From Beaufortia kweichowensis (lineage: Eukaryota; Chordata; Actinopteri; Cypriniformes; Gastromyzontidae): DNA of 64,000 nt. Both the position numbers and the translations under genes were made by a program. Positions 58,856-64,000 of the stretch are shown here, one piece after another. The notes beneath the pieces are model-generated. The model was not told where the DNA came from, did not search any database, and worked only from the letters and a program-made list of their open reading frames with translations. Numbering within the stretch: position 1 is the first letter of the stretch; every line of letters begins with the position of its first letter. Location of the stretch: positions 13,615,547 through 13,679,546 of the forward strand of contig CM032814.1 in NCBI GenBank assembly GCA_019155185.1, written 5' to 3'.

Positions 58856-61800
58856 CAGTCTTTGTGATCGTACACTTCTCAGACACTCTCATCTGTGTTT
58901 TCACTGTCATCGTAACGTAATTACACGATTTTAAGTTATGTTATGTATTATTTATATCAATTGTCTTTGTTTTTTATTTATTTTATCGATCCAGTCCACG
59001 TCTCAAACTTTTTTAATCTGTCAGATATATTCTGAAAACTGTCAGATGACTCGTACTTATCTGTTTTATTTGGAGCTGTTTTGTTAATTAAGATCAAATA
59101 AAAGGAATAAAAGCACGAAAAATACGCTGTTATTTACATTTGCTAGCTGGTTGGGGCTAACTATCCGGATAACTGTTTAAATCAGGGCTTAAACTGCTGT
59201 TGACGTTTCATAAATTATAATCTAGTGAGATTTTGACAGGTGATATGACATTAATCCATGACGTTTTACAATAAATGTATATTTTATGGATTTTAAAAAT
59301 AAAAGTTGAAATTATGTTTCGTCAAAAGTTGACGTGTGTATACGGTGGGTTAGCCGTTAGCTGTTTGGCTAACTTGTCTAACTCTTCGTTGAAAAACATA
59401 AACATAACATTTACAAAACAACACGACAAAGTTAGATAACTGGTCTGCATATGTAATAAGTGTCCGATGTGTCTCGAAAAATGGCATTTTTCTGGTATTG
59501 TTATATATCATACATGTTATTTAAATGCGTATAACGGGCTGTTAGTAAGTCGTCTAAAGATGGTGTAGGAATAAAACATCGATAAATATTAACAATAATC
59601 TTATTGATGATCACATACAGTTATGTAAACATCAAAGTGACAGTCACATGTCTCCTCGTTGTGTATATAGACAATATTGTGGGCTGTACCTCAAACCATG
59701 AATTCCTACCTAGACCGCAGTTTTGGGCACTATACTAACGAAGTACCAAAAACCTTGATATTGAGTAATAATGTCATGCAAATGTCAACCAGTTTTTTAA
59801 AACATGATTTTTCATAGTCAGGTATGCTGTACTTTTTCATCACGTTCAGATAACTTGTGCATTGACTGATATAGTTTGATGTCTGGACACTATCAAGGGC
59901 TTTAGTAAAATATAAATATAAATATATTGGTAATGAATACATTCTGTGTGAATGTTTTAACTAAAAATATCACATTCATAACACTGGAATTGCCCTAATG
60001 ACATGGTACATGAATGCGGTTACCTGTTATAATTTTAGCATCACTGTACCTGCTGTAGTACTTTTGAACCCTAGTTGGTGATCATGGTAGCCTGTGAAAC
60101 AGACAGCTTTTCTCTTTAGTGAATGTTGTGTTGGGTCTTTTATCATCTTAATCTCTTTTGTCACATGCAGTTTTGAGATGGAAATGACTATGGGCTTGAG
60201 CATGTCACATTGGGTTAAATTATTCTTATTCTGCTTTGCCTGATTGTTGCCATATGCATTCATTTTAACGTGACATAAATTTGTTTCACTAACTAAATCA
60301 GCTATAGTTGCTTTATTTGCGCTATAATTAAATGATGGTTGTCCTTGAAATCTTAATGTGAGGACCACACGGGTTTTTTAGATTGTAACGTGTGTTGAGA
60401 TGCATTTTTGCTGTTTTTATATATTATTAATAATTTTGAGAGAAATTCAGTTAATTTTCTGTCCTTTGACATTTACGTCAAGTATGAAATGACAGCATGA
60501 AATGGCAGCAAGTTAATGTCACTGGATGTGACTTGGATGTAAGCTACAATTCTTGTCTACTTCAGCAGTGCCCAATTATTCATAACGCCTCGTGACCTTT
60601 TCCTACGACAGCCGCTTGAAACGGTGACTTGATGCTATACTACAACATGGATCGCAAGTCTTGTAAAAATACGAAGGTGTAAAATGGCTGCAATGCCGAC
60701 AGCGTGACCGCCTGTCAGTTTGTGACCAACACCTTGGTACTCTCAACATCATAGACATCATCCATGACTAGGTTAACAGATCAGACCGCATACTTGTGTA
60801 TTTTCCTATTCCCACAGTGTACAAATGCAAATTGATTGGCATTTATTTGTGCATGAAATTACAGATACTAATTGATCGTTGTGTGCAAAAGCACTTTACG
60901 TGCTGTGTAAAGACATACCACAAATGAAATCCCACTACTATACAACAGAGAATGCAAGGTATCGCATTGCTGTATTGTTGTGCAGGCTTAAAGAATACGT
61001 CTCAGCATCACGCAAATCATGCACTGTTTGCAGCTTAGCTGCCAGATGCATGACTAATGTGCGAGTGAGGCCAGTTTGTGCCATGCTGTGAATGTATACT
61101 ACAGGCATATCCATAGACACCCTAGGGAGCGTGATTTAAACCAGAGTTCATCTTAAGGCCCCTGCATAGGCCCTTAGAGGCTCTTCTTTCCAGTGAGCAT
61201 TTGATACACGATCAATACTGTAAAGTTGCCTTTGGGATAGGGAATCTGAGGTATTTGTGTGACCCCAAACTGACTGCTGTCCTCCCGTAAAACCAAAACT
61301 AATTTCAGAAGTTGCAGCCGGCTCCCAATGAATTCTGAGGTAGCTGTGTGTTCAGACGGCCTCCGACGCTTTGAGACTATTTCTTTTTATGTTGAATTTT
61401 GGTCCTTAAAGTGACAATCAAATAGTGTTTTGTTTTAAGTAGCACTCTGTCTGTCTGTCTCTCGCAGAGCTGAATATGGTAGTATTCACTTTGCAGTTAA
61501 TAACACGGCCACATTCGCAACTCCTTTTAGCTGAATAGCGTGACTCAGATTGATGCCACTGCAAACACAAGGCTCTCTGGCTGTTCTTTAAACCATTGAG
61601 CCGCTGTCACCCCTACAAAAAACGATAAGAGTCGCTTTCATGCAATCCATTTGTTGTCTGTATTTACTGAAGCAATTTGGCTTAAGTGCCCTTCTCGGGT
61701 GCACAAACGTAAGCCGTCTCCCATCATTACAGGACAGATCTAACACTTATATAATCATTTACCTCAAACTCATCTTTGACTTCGATTCTGCTTCCTTGGG

Positions 61801-61974
61801 GATGAAGCTCTCTTTGAGTCTTTTTCTGGGTCTTTGTTTTCCGTATTCGATTGGGCAAGCCATACTTGTTGGAGGAATCTCATATGATAACATATTATAC
61901 GGGCATTCAAACATTTCACTATTGACTTTATATTTATATTTCTCTTATATTTATCTCTTATATTTATATTCTAT

Positions 61975-62187
61975 TCTAATTAAATCATGACAAACTATAT
62001 ATTGATGAAAAGGATAAACTCAATAATAAATATTTCATAACAATAAACATAAACTTAAAAAAGTAATAAAACATGATTTTAAAAATGGCTAAAAATATAT
62101 ATATTTTTAAATATCTAAAATGTATAAAATTGGTTATAGTGCATTTTCATGTGTATTCTCAATATTTGCAGTGACTGTTAACAGGTT
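61975..62187 (+). repeat. Copy of TTAA-flanked MITE-like element
   Basis: It contains AAATCATGACAAACTATATATTGATGA, AATAAATATTTCATAACAATAAACATAAA and the right end GTGCATTTTCATGTGTATTCTCAATATTTGCAGTGACTGTTAACAGG. The terminal TTAA has decayed to TTGT. Confidence 0.7.
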
Positions 62188-63369
62188 GTGCCAAAAGATA
62201 AAAATCATCAGCATGTGCATGGAAAAGATGCATTGTCACATAGCTCTTTTTACTACAGTGTACGTGAGCGAATGAAAACTACACGCATAACATTTTATTT
62301 CTTGTTGAATTGTCCCTTTAAACGGTAAATTAATGAGTAGCTGGTGAGGTAAAGAAACATCCCTGCCCCAATGCCTTGTTTCTCTCCAGGGCCATAAGAC
62401 GTTGGCATGCGGTGCCCTTTTATGCCAGTGAAGTGCTGGAATCCGAGTCCTGCCCTTTATTTGAGTCATTTGTTTTACTGGCTGATTTGAAAGGGAGCTT
62501 TGCCGGTTTTACAGCTTTCCCCTTCCTCTCGGAGCTAGTTACCTCAAATGGAGACTGTCCCTGTCCAATCGGCAAAGAGAGAGGGCAGTTTTATGATCCC
62601 TGTGTGGCTTCAAGACTGCCTAGAGCGCCGAGTATTTATAAAGAAGTCCGTCATGTGTTCTGCACACCAGCAATTAGAGAGCCTCAGGCAGATAGAGCGC
62701 TGAAAAAGTTTGCGGTTTAAGAGTAGAAGAGATCATACTCTTTGACGGTTTACTGCCCTTTTCTCTCCGAAGGCTTATTAGCGCGACAGGTTTAGGAACG
62801 CAGTCCGTTTTGGAGTGCCGTGTTTTGGTGTGTCCTAGAAAATCTGTCTCTGGCTAACACTTGCATGGAAACAATACGCCCACAGAGTACGCTTACTCCA
62901 TGACAGCACGCAGGGAAGATGTCCCCTGAAAGTTGTGAAACTGCAAAGCTCTGTTAACATCTTTCGTGCGAGCGCTCAGCAGGAAGGCACAAACCAGAGA
63001 ACTTTAATGACACTTAGACATTCCAGTATGATAGCCGGTCGGTTGGAACTAGGTCACTGTCAAAGCACACTTTTTTCTGGTCCTAGTCATATTGTAGCCG
63101 TCTTCATTGTTTGGCAAGGCCATTTTGTTGCACCAGCTACTACATTTTTTGTTGTCATGTTGTGTACTGCCTTCAGGCGCTTTAATATTAAGATAACATA
63201 GTTTTCTGAATAACTGTCAGTTGCTTATGGAGCTGCTGAAGCATCTGTGCCTAGAAAGTCTTTTTTTGTGAACAACTGGTGTTTTTATAAGATCTTTCTG
63301 TCACCGTTCCACAGGGGGAACACTTATGTTATTTCACTGTTCGCTTTAATATTTCACATTTAAATACCT

Positions 63370-63433
63370 ATCATTTTAAAAATTGTGGTTTGGATTGTGC
63401 ATTTTGGATATGCAGTGACGGTTATCTGGTTAT
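63370..63433 (+). repeat. Right-end fragment of the MITE-like element
   Basis: Only the right part is left: TGTGCATTTTGGATATGCAGTGACGGTTATCTGG followed by TTAT. It matches the same end of the 62.1 kb copy. Confidence 0.5.
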
Positions 63434-64000
63434 ATGAATGTTCTGGTTATATCTGGTTATATAAATGTTGTAAAAAGTTTTGTAAATATTACAAATAAAG
63501 GCTAATAAAACATTTTGAAGCCGCTTCACGTCAGGGTCATGATCACTTTGTCTTGGTTTGTTGTGCAATAAAAACCACTGGCTGTACGTTGTCCCTTATG
63601 TATATTTAACTATTAATAACATCCATTTGTTTTTTATTGCATTAGTTCTGTTAAATATGTATGTACTTATGTGTATATTTATAGAGAGAGAACAAAAATC
63701 TGGATAAATAAGGTCCCTTATTGGAAACTTGGCTTGGCCATCTTCAAATTCACGCAGCACGCAATTCAGAATTCACTCCCAAATTTTGTCTGAAACGATT
63801 TAAAATGTATAGAAAAGCTGTCAGGTCTTTCTGAACCAAAACCTTAAGTTTGATTCCTTATCATTTGTTCTCCGAGACAAAGGCATATATACCATTACGC
63901 TTTGTGGGGGATGTTAAGGTTGACGGGGTCCATCTGAGTCCTCACACCCAATTCCACATCTGTCGTGGACAAAAGACTCGCAATAATGACTGGAAAGAGG

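Larger units (their letters stand above)
58404..64000. other. Presumed long first intron of the tgfbr1-like gene
   Basis: No exon with receptor ectodomain cysteines was found. It contains a (TTA)n run, one repeat copy near 62.0-62.2 kb and a fragment at 63.37-63.43 kb. GC-richer, repeat-poor blocks lie at about 61,490-61,640 and 62,360-63,060 and could be regulatory. The open frames there, for example 62,376-62,720, look non-coding. Confidence 0.5.

Noticed and set aside
61014..61095. Cysteine-rich frame considered as a possible receptor exon 2
   Set aside because: The cysteine spacing does not match type I receptor ectodomains, and no acceptor in phase 1 was found.
62376..62720. 114-codon frame in the presumed tgfbr1-like intron 1
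   Set aside because: It lacks the cysteine pattern of a TGF-beta-type receptor ectodomain and any splice logic that fits exon 1. The GC-richer block is more likely regulatory.

Overview
The window reads as genomic DNA from a ray-finned fish, most likely a cypriniform (carp/zebrafish-type). Genes are split into short coding exons with GT-AG introns. The intergenic DNA is AT-rich and full of microsatellites, the dispersed fish repeat with a 'TTATCCAAAGCGACTTAC' core recurs, and the proteins are vertebrate. All recognised genes lie on the + strand. Every exon was called by eye from reading frame, splice sites and remembered family sequence; no search was run.

Layout. (1) 1-5,000: the last three coding exons and 3' UTR of a collagen XV alpha-1-like gene (col15a1), encoding its C-terminal endostatin domain. 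(2) 5,000-8,450: an intergenic spacer with an imperfect tandem duplication (7,187-7,967), then a CpG-rich promoter. (3) 8,450-41,033: a complete reck gene (reversion-inducing cysteine-rich protein with Kazal motifs) in 21 coding exons. All domains are recognisable: signal peptide, five cysteine knots, frizzled-like domain, EGF-like region, Kazal repeats and GPI signal. One exon carries an apparent 1-base insertion at 37,328 that breaks the frame. (4) 45,385-52,262: a small cluster of CD300/CMRF35-like (pIgR-like) immune receptors. It holds one intact two-Ig receptor with an ITIM tail, one decayed pseudogene, and one intact two-Ig receptor whose tail carries YxxM and YxN motifs. (5) 57,739-58,403: a large GA/CA/CT microsatellite block directly upstream of a signal-peptide exon that starts with nine consecutive ATG codons. 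From exon phase, and because COL15A1 and TGFBR1 are neighbours in human, this is tentatively exon 1 of tgfbr1. The rest of the window is its presumed long intron 1.

The genes do not form one pathway. The order col15a1 - reck - (immune receptors) - tgfbr1-like looks like conserved human-chromosome-9-type synteny with a lineage-specific immune receptor insertion. I saw no wholly new biological system. The observations most worth checking are the reck frame break, the receptor pair with contrasting signalling tails and a pseudogene between them, a family of about 200-235 bp repeats with TTAA-flanked inverted ends, a 97-nt foldback inside a reck intron, and two CTCF-like motifs in reck introns.
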